Shown here piece by piece: positions 45,301 through 57,234 of a stretch of DNA of 62,000 nt (the stretch's first letter is position 1; each line of letters begins with the position of its first letter). The position numbers and the translations under genes were made by a program. Below the pieces are notes generated by a model. The model was not told where the DNA came from and did not search any database. It saw only the letters and a list, made by a program, of their open reading frames with translations. The stretch is from Phoronis australis (Eukaryota > Phoronida > Phoronidae), in assembly GCA_002633005.1 (NCBI GenBank), contig NMRA01000025.1, forward strand, positions 1,453,541-1,515,540, in the 5' to 3' direction.

Positions 45301-48300
45301 TCACAGTATTAAACACCTTTAACCTCAGCAATATAAATGACATTAACAAAATACGGTACAACAGTATGAGATAACGCCTCTCCCACTGCCATACTACCTG
45401 GGCCCCCAAGGTTAACAGATTTTACTTGAGAAATTCAAAAAATGTTTAATCCTCTCTTGTGACATTCCAAACCTGGAGCTGTGCAATGGGATTGGTCAAT
45501 TTTTAGTAGAGTATCGTTTACATATTTGATATAACCATGGATTTGTTAAAAACAAACAAGACCGACCGAAAGTTAGTGGTCAGTCTCACAATCTCACCAG
45601 TGCTCACTGGAAAGTTGGGTATTTCCTTGTAGGGAATGAACTCTTTGTCTTCCAAAATGTCTGCTAGCCCACCCAGTCCTGATCCACATATGATACCTAG
45701 CTTCGGCCGATGAGATGTCCTCTCTATGATGATGTTGGCAATCTTTTCGATTTCTTCATAGTTGTGACTGTGAAGCAGAAAAGAAACATTGTCTAAAGGT
45801 ACAGGTTACAAAAACGGTGCGCACTCATCCCAAATAAATTGAAAATTTAGGGAGGTCATTCTAGCAACATCAGCCACGTAAACATCCACCATGCGGATGT
45901 ATTAGTGGACCAATAATTTGTTGCTTGTTGGCCTACCACATCGCTGCACACATCACCACATCCCATATTCCAATAACAGGGTGACCCTCATCACCAACAC
46001 TAATAAATTGATCCTTTTGTTGCAGTAAGCGATGTAGTCAATTCAAATTTCCATTACTCTGTACTCTGGTCTATATATCCAGTTTCGTTTTCATCTATCT
46101 TAGGTCGCAAAAATCTACCATGTCAAAATAGCCAACTTGATCAAGCACTACATTGACATAGATGATCAATCACCTGGTCAATGTGCTGAATGGAGAGCTG
46201 TGCCTACTGGTTTCAGAAGTCATTGACCTCAGATAGGACAATAGGAATGCTGGATGTTAGCCAAACAACTTGTATTGTGCCAAACTGGTTCTTCCTTTGT
46301 AGGTTGGATGTCTATGGGCAACACTTGTATTTGGCCACTGAGCCAATGAGATTAATTTTCCCTTGCAAAATTGTTCTCACCCCAGTCGCCAGAGCCTTTT
46401 CATATCAAGTTAAATCCAGCACTAGCGAAGTGCCAACAAAAACTACAAAGTTAACTTGAGCATTCCTATTATCTTTGGTAGTTAACAAACATCAGAGTAA
46501 TCGCTAGATGATGGGTTTGTCACCAAAGTTATCACAAGCAATATCACCTTCATTATTGAGACAGCAGTGATCCCTATCAGTAATTTTGACAGAGACTTAA
46601 GTTGAGCATTTGCCACAGCAATGATTCACTGTTACATCCTTCTGCTAACTGTGTAGTTAACTTGAACCATTGACTTCAATGTTTGACTGAATCTAAGCGT
46701 TCCCACTGACCTGGGAGTAATATACATATTGGTCCTAGCACTGACCGACGCTCTCCTAAACACCGAAGTGTCAACATTAGTGGGAAAGGCCTTTAATACC
46801 ATGACTTTCCCATTTAGGGAACTCCGGCCAATTGCAACTCCACTGCGACTCCACTTACCTTTCTCATTGACTGGCGAAATCAGGGTTAGTGTCTGCAGTT
46901 TTATAGATTAAACACCAGATGACATATTTGAATTGCTCTTGGGCTAATGGATTCGAGATCAATAAATATCTATCGCCATTTACGAAGAATAACGCCAGAC
47001 TGGTCAATGTTATTCTCTGTTATATGTACGTTATCCTATTCATTTACGTGCAACTACTGAGAGTGGGAATAACGAATGTCTCATTGGCTCTCGCATGATT
47101 GATGTCGCAACCTCTAGCGATTACTCCAGCTGAAATAGACTTAATGTTTTCCACTGCAGCAGAGTTGCTGTATTCGCCCTAGTAAGCGCCCATGCCCCTG
47201 TAAGCACCCCCCACGCGTTTTCAGACTTTGCAAAAATAAGCGCCCAATCCATGAACTTGGAATGCCGTGTACATGCAAAAAATGCCTTACCTACAGTTCT
47301 AAAATTCTACAGCAACGTCTTCAATTTATCAATAAAAACCGACAGTCCTGAAAAAATCATTGTGCGCGGAATTTGTAGACCACGAGCCTCGCCGCTATAT
47401 CAGTATTTAGCCGTGACTATACACTTCAAACTTCTGCCGTGCTTCAAAAAGAACGCAAGCGCGAATTGAAGACCAAGAAAAACTTGACCTTTGTTCAGTT
47501 AAAAGCACGTGGCCAGGAAGTGCGCTACTGACAAGTATCTGTCATCGAAGATTAGTCTTCGGGAACTATCTATTCATGAAACGGGTAGCATACATCGGTA
47601 AGAAATAAGTACTGGCACTTATTTCTTCTTAGTGTGTTTCTGAATCTGGGAGTAATGTGAACATTATAGTCCTAGTTTTGAATGCAATATATTTTAAACG
47701 AGACCACTAGTACAGTGTAATTTCTCACATGAACTGGAATGTGTTACGACACGGCTGGGTAATAACACAGAGAACGTATTTTTTTATGTTACATTGGTGA
47801 ATCACAAAGTAGTGCAAAGTAGAAATCCATGTGCCTTACATTTTATCGTCTGCAAAACACCAACAACCAAACAATGCTGAAATTGCGTGAAGGTGACAAT
47901 ATAACATCCAAAGCAGCAGCATCGTGTACACGTACCTACTTCCCAGTCGGAAGTACACGCATACAGCTTCTTAAGCAACCCATCTTTGGCAGTGAATTCC
48001 ATCCACGTTCATTCAAACAGAGACAAACCCCAACTCAAGAAACCACGCGGTGAGAGTGACTATAGATTCTGACTAGCTGTGCTGTCTCAAGGTCAATTCA
48101 GTGCTCACTTGGGGAAGCCCTGCTAACTGTGTTACTGGGTATTGATAAACATTTCTTAAGTTTTAGTATTACAACTTCAAAGACTATTAAATTCTAACTA
48201 GAACGTTTGTTAGGAAAGCTAAATGCAATTTACAATTATCAGGTTTAAAATGAAATTATTTACAAAAAGTAATAGGGTTTAATTTGTATTGCGCAAGCGG

Positions 48301-51300
48301 GCTTTTATAAAAGTTGCGTCATGCGGTTGAAAGTTTTAGACACGTCGAGTTTTTTGGCAAAAAGATCGTTTTTATGGTTCATGTGAGAAAACAAATCCTA
48401 CACTCATCTCAGGCTTATGACATGGGCAAAACCTCTCGGAAATTTCTTCAAAATCCCACAGAAAGCCTCGGGATACTTTAAAATGGGCGCCTACGGTGTA
48501 GTTAAGAACATTTACACGTGCACAATCAATAAACAGCACGCCCAAAGCCACGGTAACATTGAAAGTTTTAAATATTCTTTTCTTGAAGTTAATTACAAAC
48601 AAGACCATCCCGGATTACTTTGCAACACTCGAATCCCGCTGTATTTACCCACAATGCCTCAAACATCCATTGGGCATATTTGCTGCCTCGTTTTCGTGTT
48701 ATTAGTTGTAGTCTGATCCTTTGCAAGTTTTTCTCAGTTGCATTACTCAATTCATCCTTCCAATGTCAACAAAGTATTATTGCTGTACTGTGGGCAGCAA
48801 TTCCGACAAGAGAAAGTTTGATAAACTGGACAAATACCCGCGGAAGTGTGATGGGTGAAGTTCTTCACCTTCCCGACATCAATGCGGACCAAGTGGGTAA
48901 AATAAGTTCATCGGATTAATTTTGAGCCAAACAGAATTCCGTTTCTTGAAGACACCCGTTCAATTCTATTATTTTTTAACAGCAGAAATCGGGAATATTT
49001 CCACCGCCCCTCGCCGTTTTACAACATGATCTGCGAAAATGTGCCGGATTTCCAAAATGAGATCACGCGTTTTCATATCTCCGGGACAAAGAAGAGTTCT
49101 ATCATCGTGTAATCTGAGACTTCCCTATTGCCAATGCAATGCCTTTGTTGAACTTATTTCTAAACTAACATGCCCATGTGGCAGTGAAATCCCCGCCATA
49201 ACCTGGGGTAACACTAATACCTGCCTATACTTGAAGACGATATATTCCTAATGGATCAACAAAACATTTTAAATGAGTTAGCGCCTTGTGACTTAATTGT
49301 ACTCTTTTCTTGGAATGTGTATCAAACGTAACTTCAAGCCTTGGGATTAGTCCACCAGTGTATAGGCTATGCAAGGATGGCATACAAACAAATACCTCGT
49401 TTACACTGCAAAATTTAATTCTGCTTACCGTAGCCCTCTTTGTGGCTCAAGTCAGTTTGCAGAGCATGTAGTACCAGCTTAGTTGTAATCAACTCATTAA
49501 GCCAAATTTGCTTGAGGAGATGTGTTCAAGCTGAATTAAGTGTTAGCCGATACATACCGCTAAGTGTAAAGAAGCAACATAAGTTTCATTCAGCAACATC
49601 TATGAACACCGTTGTTTTGGTTCATGTTTGACACGAAATTGAGGAAAATTCATCAAAATCTAACCCAAACATGAGAGGTACCTGAGACTGTTGACAAGCA
49701 TCAGGCACACCTGGGACTGTTGCTAAGCATCAGAGACACTTGGGACAGTTGCCAGCACTGTTTGTTGTCTGCCCCTTGACAAGTAAGATATCATTCCCTA
49801 TATAGTACGGTAATCAAATTAGGGACTCTGAAAATTTAATTATTTTGCTCATGGTCGAAGCTTGTCCCAAATTCTAGAAACACTGGAAGTCCCAAATTCA
49901 AGAATCATCGGAAAACCAAAATTACAAACTCTGAAGATTGAAAACACAGTGTTCGAAGTTTAAGAAATACAACGAATACCAAAATCGCCCTTTCGAAAAT
50001 TCAAGAATGAAGAAAACTTTTTGCGACAGTTTCTGTGTCCCAAATTCTAAAGACTCCCAAATTGGAGAATTTTTATTGTAGGCTGCCAGTATGATGTCCC
50101 CAGTCACTGGTTTTCTGGTGATACTGTTAAAGTAAGCAATTCAACAAAAAATCAACTAAATGACATTCAAATGTTTTCCTATAGTGAGGAACTTTGATAC
50201 GCAATGAAAAAATAGATTCTATTTGTTATTTCTCATTTCGTTATGGCCTAAACATAATGTTCTTGAATAAAACCAGTCATGTTTTTGGAATTAGTAAAGC
50301 AATATGAAGTAGTAACTGCATATCATTTAGTCATTTATAGGCAGCATTAACTATTTAGCAAACTTGATGACAAACAGCGCAATTTGTGTAGAACTGCTTC
50401 TCCTAAATAATACAGTATAAACACGTTATGCAACATGTGTTTGTACCAGTGTCTGATGGATTCTTGATATCTGCACGTTATGCAACATGTGTCTGTACCA
50501 GTGTCTTATCGATTCTTGATATCTGCATGTTGTGCAACATGTGTCTGTACCAGTGTCTTATCCATTCTTTATATCTGCATGTTGTGCAGATACATGTTGT
50601 ACAGGTACATGTTGTAAAGGTACATGTTGTGCAGGTACATGCTGTGCAGGTACATGCTGTGCAGGTACGGTATATTTCGTGACGTAATTGCCACAAATGC
50701 AAAGATGCAAGCCGTACTACATAACGAGATATTAAAATGCTGTTATCGGCAATGTTAAAGGGAGGTAACAAAACAACGAGAAACCGGTAAAATGTACATT
50801 AACATGGCCTGAAGTATCACCCTTGCAAACCTCTTTAATTGAAGATTGGGTGTGTACAATATATCTTTCCAAACCAACACAAGACAATTCCACACACATT
50901 CGCCAACCATCCTGTTTTTCACGGGTTCATCACCCTTTGTACCACATTCTACCACAGCATCAGAATGTCCTTTCTTGCAAATGAGACGAAATTTATGAAT
51001 ATATATTTTTGTGCTTCTCATGATTCACCCAGCTTATATTCTTGAGCCCTACTTCACAGACATGACCAAAAAAAGAAAAAATTCATCAGGATGTTTCTGT
51101 GAGTTGAAGAATTGTCCCTGACGTGTTCCAGCCAATTAAAGATGTCCTGCTTTTTCATTCTTGAATGTTGTCAACAATGGTCCCTGTACTAAAAGGGGTA
51201 CCAGGGAGAGAAATAGGGTCACCAGTATGAAGACCTCAGGATAATGGGTAGCAAATCTGACATCTCGCTTTATACTGCCGTTAACACTTCAAAAGTTGAC

Positions 51301-53151
51301 ACTGATCAGCTGACACAGTTGTTCCAGTGTGTAAACGGGACTGACACAAAAATTGACAACGCGGTGACAAATTTTGCTCCCCCCCTTGTGAGATCAGAGC
51401 AATTTGCGCTCGAACATCATGCTCCATGTCAATTATATGTCTTAACGTGAAACTGGGGCAAGGCGGAAAGGATCATCTCTACTGCACTTGCCTAATGACA
51501 TACGTACTCTACAACTCTCGTCATTTGTAAACCTGCGCATGTGCGATCCAGTCTCTCCAGCCTACAATTTTCGTCTTGCCACAGTTAGTGGGTTGCGTGT
51601 GTAAATGGCCGCTTGACACGGGTCAGTTTGCTCCGTGTCAGTTGCGCCGGGCCAAAAGTTGATGTCTAAATGGGACTTATGGTATAGAGGTGGGTTTGAT
51701 AATAATTATATACAAGAATGTATCAAGATCCCCCCCACTGGACAATGAGGTCATTCGGTGAATGTTGAATATGTTTACCATTTAAAGTCTGAATGTTCAC
51801 AATGAATGACCACAATGAATGACCACAATGAATGACCACTGACAAAGTATTAACAACAATAACATGGCCACCCAGTGAGTAAACATTCAACATTTTCAAA
51901 TTATTTTTCCATGAAAATACTTGTAGGTACTATTTTGACAATAAAATGCGGTTTGCCTTGATTCCAATTGATACACAAAACAATTAAACATTGGTTTGTA
52001 TGTTTACATCAAAGTTCTTGGTGTTAACTCTTAAAATTGTTTCATAGTTAATCTAGGTCATGTAACCAGGTCATCCACAAACTCGGTCAAAAATCTAGAC
52101 TTAGATATCAATCAGCAGCCCTACAACTTTGAGAATCAGAGCAAAGATTTAAAGCAATTCAATCTTTAGATGGGGATGTCGCCGTCATGCATTGGCATCA
52201 AGACGTGAAATTTAAAGTAATCCTGTTACTTTCTCCACTAAAATTTTAATCACAAAAATTCTGTATCAGAATTAAACTGTATTCTGAATTAAACCAAATG
52301 TGCCTGCGCTAATATACCAGCAAAATTTTAATTCATGATTTACCACTGGTTTTGTACCCAATTAATAATAGCCTGTCAATGCCTACCCATTACAGGAAAT
52401 AGGAGCGTCAAAAATACCAGTATTCCGGCAGTCCCAGGAATCCTGGGGGACAGGAACCTTTGGGAAATTAATAACTTTATTTTTCCCTGAAATAATTACA
52501 TGATTTCGAAATACATGGGAAGACATTATTGAGTAGGCCCTGGCCTAGGCTTAGGCCTACTGAAAGATTCCTGTGCCTGTGGTTGTGGTTACATTTTTGA
52601 GATATCATGTAGACCCAAAGAAGAAACTTTCTACCAGTACACTTCGGACTTGTCAAACAGTAGCAGTAGCTTATTAGCATAGCAGGTGGTTTGGAACAGG
52701 CACACTGGTTGCACTGGGGGTATCCGTGCACAGGGCGATATTGCCTACCGGTGGACATTACTGTGTCACCCGTGAACAAGGCGTGCAATCCAATATTTTG
52801 ACGTCATTCGAACACACCTCCAACTTGAACCAATCACGGAATAGCAACATCGAGTGGACATCGGGAGTCTTAAACTTGACCTTCGTCTAAATAAATGAGA
52901 ATAATGAATGAAAAAATCGTATGAATAACTCTAGTGCCTGGATTTTCACTTACTGCAACTACTTCAGAGTTGTAAATGTGAATACGAGTCGGGGCATGGA
53001 ACAGTAAACAACAAGACATCGGTCGTAGCCGTGCGTAGGCCATGCCAGGGTCGTATGTCAGTAGGTTGTTGAAAATCAGTGATGTCACAAAAATCGCCGC
53101 TCAGTAAAGTGTAACTCACCCGTTATGGACCACCAATCCATTCCTTGACAT
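36184..53151 (-). CDS. PNP: Purine nucleoside phosphorylase (whole gene, six exons, 294 aa)
   Basis: Exons on the minus strand are 53151-53120, 45767-45598, 39999-39896, 39230-39055, 37767-37577 and 36395-36184. All introns are GT..AG and all phases agree, giving 885 bp. The enzyme splits inosine and guanosine with phosphate to base and ribose-1-phosphate in the cytosol (purine salvage). Length is close to human PNP (289 aa). Active-site landmarks of the trimeric class are present: GSGLGG with phosphate Ser40; RFHPYEG with Arg91, His93 and Tyr95; TNAAGG with Asn122; GPSFET with Phe207 and Glu208; GMST with Met226 and Ser227; TNE with Asn250; NHEEVL with His264. Odd point: STVFEV has Phe230 where the mammalian enzyme has Pro. 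Introns carry several mobile elements but the coding part is intact, so the gene is probably active. It converges with the receptor gene and is head to head with the Ig gene. Confidence 0.97.
36803..37107. repeat. Minisatellite, 25-bp unit, about 12 units, in PNP intron 5
   Basis: The unit is AACATGCAATACTGGTTGGT plus CTGTT. The central units are nearly identical; the first few have GGAATACTGGCTGG, and one has an inserted CAC. The array ends sharply at GTTACACGC. Homogeneity suggests recent expansion and likely length polymorphism. Confidence 0.9.
37577..37767 (-). CDS. PNP: PNP exon 5
   Basis: It enters in phase 2 (completing Lys161) and ends in phase 1. It reads [20 protein letters not shown], then [20 protein letters not shown] and RLLGADVVG. 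It carries the base-binding Phe207 and the purine-contacting Glu208. Confidence 0.95.
38715..38869. mobile_element. hAT-like MITE, copy B, in PNP intron 4
   Basis: It begins CAGTGGAGGATTTAGAGGG, has GGGGCCATGGCCCCCCTAAA, and ends CCAACTCAAAATCCTGGATC plus CGCCCCCG. TAATG stands directly outside both ends. It is closely similar to 57078-57234. The flanking 81-codon minus frame is a translation of the element. Confidence 0.7.
39055..39230 (-). CDS. PNP: PNP exon 4
   Basis: It follows TTTTCTGTAG in phase 0 and ends in phase 2. It reads [58 protein letters not shown]. It contains the TNAAGG purine/phosphate loop and the DHIS-PG segment conserved in the family. Confidence 0.95.
39896..39999 (-). 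CDS. PNP: PNP exon 3
   Basis: It follows CATTACAG, enters in phase 1 and ends before GTTAGT in phase 0. It reads [20 protein letters not shown], then [14 protein letters not shown]. It carries the phosphate-binding Arg and the His and Tyr of the ribose site. Confidence 0.95.
43082..43300 (+). pseudogene. THAP domain of the Kolobok element, frameshifted
   Basis: The frame reads [40 protein letters not shown] and VNSKYEAV, matching the copy at 26549-26905. Near 43254 an insertion relative to that copy shifts the frame, so the C-x2-H half of the zinc site is lost, and it ends soon after. It is a broken copy. Confidence 0.75.
43312..43554 (-). CDS. Opposing open frame in the Kolobok element (80 codons)
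   Basis: It reads [40 protein letters not shown] and LERRREQA. The plus-strand frame 26440-26603 in copy B is its homologue ([20 protein letters not shown]). The conserved part is acidic then charged-helical. It reminds me of the N-terminal part of P2X7-C-domain-like proteins of invertebrates, but that is a weak impression. Conservation may simply reflect shared transposon DNA. Confidence 0.35.
   Translation of the reverse strand: MVRVRIIHFETEHSVINIKMTTGNPDLNESSSVDSYEDFAGGSLNFTGYQFKQEYNDEEILERRREQAQTTERMDWIVIW
45598..45767 (-). CDS. PNP: PNP exon 2
   Basis: It follows CTGCTTCACAG, enters in phase 2 (completing Gly11) and ends in phase 1 before GTGAGA. It reads [40 protein letters not shown] and [16 protein letters not shown]. 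The GSGLGG loop binds phosphate. Confidence 0.95.
48760..48900 (+). pseudogene. THAP-like domain remnant, second copy
   Basis: One frame reads [20 protein letters not shown] before a stop; a neighbouring frame continues the similarity ([13 protein letters not shown]). It is related to 24525-24680 on the other strand. Stops and frame changes show that it is dead. Confidence 0.35.
50423..50670 (+). repeat. Compound tandem repeat: three units of about 52 bp, then six of 15 bp
   Basis: Units ACGTTATGCAACATGTGTnT plus GTACCAGTGTCT..GATATCTGC occur at about 50423, 50476 and 50527. They pass at about 50579 into ATGTTGTGCAGGTAC units of 15 bp. The short unit appears to derive from the start of the long one. 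Confidence 0.8.
51268..51680 (+). repeat. Dispersed repeat family 2, copy B
   Basis: It is collinear with 21424-21852: CAAAAGTTGACACTGATCA, ACGCGGTGACAAATTTTGC, GAAACTGGGGCAAGGCGGAA, GCGCCGGGCCAAAAGTTGAT plus GTCTAAATGGGAC. The first and last 20 or so bases are imperfect inverted repeats. Confidence 0.65.
53120..53151 (-). CDS. PNP: PNP exon 1 (start)
   Basis: On the minus strand an ATG opens [10 protein letters not shown] plus two bases of Gly11, before a GTGAGT donor. It was chosen because it is the only upstream ATG with a strong donor in the right phase for exon 2, and it gives an N-terminus seven residues longer than human PNP at the GSGLGG loop. An unseen further upstream start is possible. 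Confidence 0.8.
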
Positions 53152-55473
53152 CTTGAACAACCTTCGCTTGAACCAACTCTAACGAAACAACTGTACACGC
53201 GCCTCGCTCTCGAATTCTTTACTGATTGTCAGACTCTGTTTACGCCGTGTTATACTGTGAACCTTACTACGCAAGTCAACAATGTCAAATGTTTATCATG
53301 TATTACTACGCTGCTTACTTACGTTTGACGAAATGGGGTGATATAGAAATTCACGAATTTGTGCTTTCAAGACACAAATAAATTTATCGGTACAATCTAA
53401 TGAGGGTATAGGTTTGCATACTTGGTGGACACAAAGTCATGACATAAGTAGAATCATTCTTTGTCTCGGATGCATACATAGCAGCAAATTGACACAAAAC
53501 CAGTCTGAATGGTAGCTCTATAACTGGAGTTTTGAAAAACCACATGTGGTGACCGTTTCGTGGGGTCAGTTTAGTCTCGATGTTTTTGATATCGATTGTA
53601 TTTTTAAGTAAACAATTCTCATGTTAAAACTTGCACCAATTCCATGAAATCTGATTTAGAATAACATTTAATACAATTAAAAACACTAAAATTGACCCAC
53701 ACCGATACTGCAAATAACAAATTTCCGCCGTAGGTAAGAACAAGTCATAAAACCGCAGTTTTATTTTTCACATTAAAATGGAAAGTTAGTGTTAATACAG
53801 GGCCGTAGGAAGCGATTAAACCGTGGCAACCGACATAGGCGTGGGGCCGGGAACAGTCGAGAAAAGAAAGAATGCGAAATACGGATAAGAGAGAAAATTC
53901 AAGAGGACATTTAACAACTCTGCATCAGTGACCTTGGCCAGGACAATTGTCGTTAGGGTCTCCGCTTTTGCAGCACAGGTCGTCTAAACGCTCTTGAAAA
54001 CGTGCACGAAATCAGTCATACACATATTTCGAAAAATCGAGAAAGTTTGTAAAGCGACGCTTTTGCGGAGAGTACTTATTAACTGAATGTTTAAATTCCA
54101 TAAGTTAATTTTGCGAATGCAAAGCCGTATATTTTTTCCAGATGCCCCACTCTGGCAAGGGATAACGGAGAGAACTTTCGCTTTATTTTTTCTCGAAACT
54201 GTATAATAAAATTTTTATTTGAGAAAAATTGATGACTTGACAGATAATGTCAATTGCTGCGCATATCCTATATTTAAAAATATAGATATCTTCATATTTA
54301 GGGGCCCGCCCTTGAAGGAGGCCATTGATGACATTCAAGTGGCCACCCTTTTAGTCACGGGGTTTTTATTAACAAATTCTTAAGGGACCGCTCACGGAGA
54401 GAGGGCCCAATGTTGGAATCGATTACCTCTATTTTCCTGTTTTTAGTGAAATCGTGCAACCGGCTTTCGTGTTGAAGGAGGTCACTTCACTCCCTGCATC
54501 GTTTTGGGACCACACGACGGTGGAATGAACTGTCACCCTTTTTTTCCAAGCTTAATGATGTTTAGCCTTTCATCTTAAGATGTCCCATTTCAGACGGTAC
54601 TCTCTCTCGGTGGAGCAGTTCGGAGAAAATGTCCCTTTGTCCCTATATACATGTAAATCCGACACTGCCAAGTATTCACAATAAAAGTTGAGATTCCAAA
54701 TTCATCAAAAAAAAAAAACACAAAACATTCATGCACAGCACAGCCACTNGGGGGGGGGGAGTTGTTTGGCCAAATCGAAATGGTTTGTGCCTCCTCCATC
54801 TCGTGGTCATGAAAAGTGGAACCGTATCATTCCAAATTTTCTCAGTAAAGTAGGCCTATTACCAAACTGACGGTGCTGCCTTTCATATGTGTTACTGGGA
54901 GGCAATTCTTTTTCAAAACAATCATTACTTGCATAAAGTGGTGGTTCACTGTTTTAATGCCAGATCATTCATCATTTTATTCGTTAGGCCTACGCACCAT
55001 TTTAAGAATCAAGGTCAGGCCCTACACCAACCCAACCCGGCTCACTTTTACTTGGTAAACTGTGGGTAATTTAACAAATAGAGTGAATCTCATAATTTCA
55101 AGAGAAAAGACGATCTTAATATCTTTTCAAAGTAAAGAGGGAATGACACTAACTCATGTAGTGGTTGTTGGGACCATCCAAAATGAACATTCTCAAATTT
55201 TAGAATGTTTCGATTCCCTGCAATGTTGCTTTGACTTTGTTTTAAAGGAAATGTATGTTTTTAAAATTAAATTGGTTGCAATTGCAACAACCAATGAAGT
55301 CGGAGGTCGTCTCTATACCTCCAGGGTCTTTATTTACAGAGGCCTATATTATCACTGACTTTGCATACGATGCGACCAGCTTGAAGATACCCGGACTAGC
55401 TGTTCCACCGACAGCTCGGTGTCCCGCCCGGTTGCTCGAAACCGAGCCTGGTAGTCAGTTGATTCGCAAAAAT

Positions 55474-55478
<5 letters not shown>

Positions 55479-55522
<44 letters not shown>

Positions 55523-55546
55523 ACGCACACGCACACGCACACGCAC
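55479..55546. repeat. Compound microsatellite (CA)n-(CGCACA)n
   Basis: About 16 CA units are followed by about six CGCACA units. The same CGCACA run opens the sequence after the large gap at 60829, so the assembler probably broke here. The 183-codon frame across it is an artefact of the repeat. Confidence 0.9.
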
Positions 55547-55859
55547 AAATGGTGAGTGAACCAGTTAGGCACTCACCGGTAAGGTCTAAATCAAAAGTTG
55601 GGGTTTGTTACGGCGGGTTTAAAACGCTATTAAACAGCATTGAGATTTTTATAATTTGGTACTGTGATCGAATGAAAGTTACGAGAATAGAACAAAGAAG
55701 TATTTTTATAATTCTGGCATGTTTTGTAGCAACAGTTAAGGCAGAACAAATTTTTCGAAAATTTTCGTTGATAAATCTATCAAATGATACAGTACAGTTA
55801 GAGTAGCGAGCACTTACGTCAAGGTTGCGTTCTGTAGATGCCAGAATCTCGCCAAAACG

Positions 55860-55990
55860 CTGTGATGCAAGTCTTTGTGGGATATGTATCACAAGCGAAA
55901 CACGTGATGCAACTGTTTTTGAGATATGTATCACAAGCGAAACACATGATGCAAGTGTTTGTGGGATATATATCACAAGCGAAACATAGG
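55860..55990 (+). repeat. 42-bp tandem repeat, three units
   Basis: The unit is GATGCAAGTGTTTGTGGGAT plus ATGTATCACAAGCGAAACACAT. The first unit differs at a few sites. The homologous place at 61159-61365 has five units, so the array length varies between haplotypes or gene copies. Confidence 0.9.
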
Positions 55991-56270
55991 GTCACACTAG
56001 CTTTTCTTCTAAGTTACATGTATTTTATTTATTTTAAAAACCGTAAGTCTGTCCGCAAACTTGCGTGTAGACGATTTTTTAAATAAATAACTTGAGTCAT
56101 CAAATCCGGCGCTGACAAATGAACTGATTTTAATTTGCGCTGTGTTAGCTTACAACTGCACGAGCTGACCACCCACTAAAGCGCGTTCCTGATACACGAG
56201 CTTGAAATGCGCGTTTCTCTTTTTGTGAATCAAGATTTTTGTACGTTTAATTAAAATATTAATTCCAAGG

Positions 56271-56379
56271 ATGTCTAGCTTTTGTCAACAACAGGAAACA
56301 CATTTATTTACCGCGTTTTTCTTGTTAGTGCAGACTGTGCTGATCGGGTACACAACTACTGAATCTTCAACAAAATCAA
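56271..56379 (+). CDS. Ig-domain protein exon 1: signal peptide
   Basis: The ATG (context AAGGATGT) opens 36 codons: MSSFCQQQETHLFTAFFLLV, QTVLIGYTTTESSTKS, plus one base, before GTGAGT. The hydrophobic core TAFFLLVQTVLIG with a polar head fits a signal peptide. It ends in phase 1, the standard phase for Ig-domain exons. A near-identical exon lies at 61651-61759. Confidence 0.7.
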
Positions 56380-56477
56380 GTGAGTTTTTCAAAATGTTCT
56401 CTTTGTCGCAATTGATCGACAGCTAAGACAGTTAATTACTATTCGTTCCCTAAATCTTTGAATAAATACACAAAACG

Positions 56478-56605
56478 TACCGAGAGTGGCGTAGATGAAG
56501 TAATATCCCACTCGACATTATTCCTTCGGTCTCGGTCGATAGGCGGAATAATGTCTCGTGAAATATTATTTTATCTACGCCATTCGAGTTACGTTTCGTA
56601 CTTAT
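56478..56605. mobile_element. Hairpin MITE in intron 1 of the Ig gene
   Basis: The left arm GGCGTAGATGAAGTAATATC and the right arm GAAATATTATTTTATCTACG (inverted) pair along about 50 bases around a loop with CGGTCTCGGTCG. The copy at 61855-61970 has small deletions. The length and near-perfect fold suggest a miniature inverted-repeat element. Confidence 0.55.
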
Positions 56606-57077
56606 CCCATACGCTTTGAATTCCTAAGTTTCTTTCATTTTTCGGCAGATTATTTAAATACTTAAACCAGACTGTTCACGTGACAGATCACATCCTATAT
56701 ATGGTAACTGTGCATTTTCTGAAAATAGTTAAATAACAACATTTGATATTGTAGTTGCCGAGGAATTGGTACCTGAGTTGCAGACGATATAATATTTAGC
56801 ACTTAAAACTGAGACAGAGCTGTCATATAATTATCAGTCTTGTTCCAGATGTTACGTTTGGGACCTGGTTGCATGTCTAGTGTTATTTATACAGCTGTTG
56901 TTGTATTACTTTAGAATTTTTCGGAAAGTTTGATGATCGAACCAGCTAACGACTTTGACCTAACTTTTGAACTTTCCATGTCAGAGATCACTGGTGAAAT
57001 AGTGCGGGAGGTGAATACGGAAAACAATATCACATGGCAGTATTGCACTCGGCTGATTCAATGCGTATGGGATTACG

Positions 57078-57234
57078 CAGTGGCGGATTTAGAGGAGGGC
57101 CAAGGGGGCCATGCCCCCCCTAAATTTCTCCTAGTTTACATTTGTCAGATGGGGGGTGCGAATATCTGACGGTCAAAATCCTGGCTAATAGTCTGCCATG
57201 TCCCCCCCAACTCAAAATCCTGGATCCGCCCCTG
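57078..57234. mobile_element. hAT-like MITE, copy C
   Basis: It runs from CAGTGGCGGATTTAGAGGAG to CTCAAAATCCTGGATCCGCC plus CCTG. It is similar over its whole length to 38715-38869. It lies in intron 1 of the Ig gene. No target duplication was found. Confidence 0.7.

Larger units (their letters stand above)
40000..45597 (-). other. PNP intron 2
   Basis: No exon was seen. It contains the complete Kolobok element at 42925-44610. Many short frames occur, all unrecognised. Confidence 0.6.
45768..53119 (-). other. PNP intron 1 (7.35 kb)
   Basis: No exon was seen. It contains the THAP-like remnant (48760-48900), a compound tandem repeat (50423-50670), a family-2 repeat (51268-51680) and a 13-bp triplet (CACAATGAATGAC, about 51800-51838). 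The rest is unique-looking AT-rich sequence. Confidence 0.5.
53152..56270. other. Interval between the divergent PNP and Ig genes
   Basis: No exon was found in the 3.1 kb between the two start codons. It must hold the promoters of both genes, but no element can be named. The microsatellite and 42-bp repeat near its right end are listed separately. A single N in a G run stands at 54750. Confidence 0.4.

Noticed and set aside
55255-55806. 183-codon frame with His/Thr/Ala repeats
   Set aside because: It is a translation of the CA/CGCACA microsatellite.
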